From assembly GCA_030019105.1 (NCBI GenBank), contig JASEGY010000255.1, forward strand, positions 1-5,627: DNA of 5,627 nt, written 5' to 3'. Positions within the stretch are counted from its first letter, which is position 1, and every line of letters begins with the position of its first letter. Both the position numbers and the translations under genes were made by a program. The stretch comes from a bacterium. GTDB lineage: Bacteria; UBA9089; JASEGY01. This document shows positions 5,574 through 5,627 of the stretch, piece after piece. A model generated the notes under the pieces. That model did no database searches and had not been told where the DNA came from. It saw only the letters and a list, made by a program, of their open reading frames with translations.

Positions 5574-5627
5574 CTAGCATCACCTTTGATCACCCGTTAG
5601 AAACTGCATAAATGAAACTTGACGTCC

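Larger units (their letters stand above)
5306..5627. other. gene-poor end region with only short frames
   Basis: Apart from the tentative short minus-strand frames, nothing convincing is coded here. A plus-strand frame from 5236 to 5577 runs through the palindrome and antisense to the better minus-strand frame. It has a Ser/Leu/Pro-rich composition and no ribosome binding site, so I treat it as spurious. No RNA gene, terminator or transposase fragment was seen. Confidence 0.5.

Noticed and set aside
5236..5577. 113-codon plus-strand frame
   Set aside because: It begins within the left half of the palindrome, lacks a ribosome binding site, has Ser/Leu/Pro-rich low-quality composition, and runs antisense to a more protein-like minus-strand frame.

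Overview
The window most likely comes from an uncultured, diderm (outer-membrane-bearing), flagellated bacterium of moderate GC. The diderm call rests on a secreted protein that ends like an outer-membrane beta-barrel (final residue Phe). The flagellar call rests on a small gene with a FliA/sigma-28-type promoter and a flagellin-like C-terminus. Short dispersed-looking repeats (AATCTGTG units, GTTGTAR units) are present. No phylum can be assigned from the sequence alone.

Layout: positions 1-43 hold a four-copy 9-bp tandem repeat. Three plus-strand genes follow. The first is a YhaM-type OB-fold/HD 3'-5' exoribonuclease (87-1064). The second is an 865-residue secreted protein combining a peptidase-MA-like HExxH domain, a TolB/WD40-like propeller and a C-terminal beta-barrel (1173-3770). 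The third is purQ, the glutaminase subunit of FGAM synthetase (3819-4517). Gaps of 108 and 48 nt allow co-transcription of the three, but their functions are unrelated and purQ lacks purS and purL here.

At 4518-4802 the plus-strand genes meet a convergent minus-strand gene. This gap holds an intrinsic terminator (4589-4621) and a 23-bp inverted repeat built from 7-nt units (4662-4717). The minus-strand gene (4803-5105) encodes 100 residues. Its last ~49 residues align without gaps to my recollection of the flagellin C-terminal (D0) consensus and stop where flagellins stop. It has a strong Shine-Dalgarno, and upstream lies TAAAGTTT-N12-TCCGATAA, very close to the sigma-28 consensus. It is the most interesting element in the window: a stand-alone flagellin-tail-like protein apparently under flagellar control.

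Upstream of that promoter is an 84-nt nested palindrome (5222-5305). Beyond it, 5306-5627 is gene-poor. On the minus strand it contains a chain of very short overlapping reading frames, including a 58-codon TTG-start ORF with a good ribosome binding site. These could be tiny coupled genes or the debris of one decayed gene.
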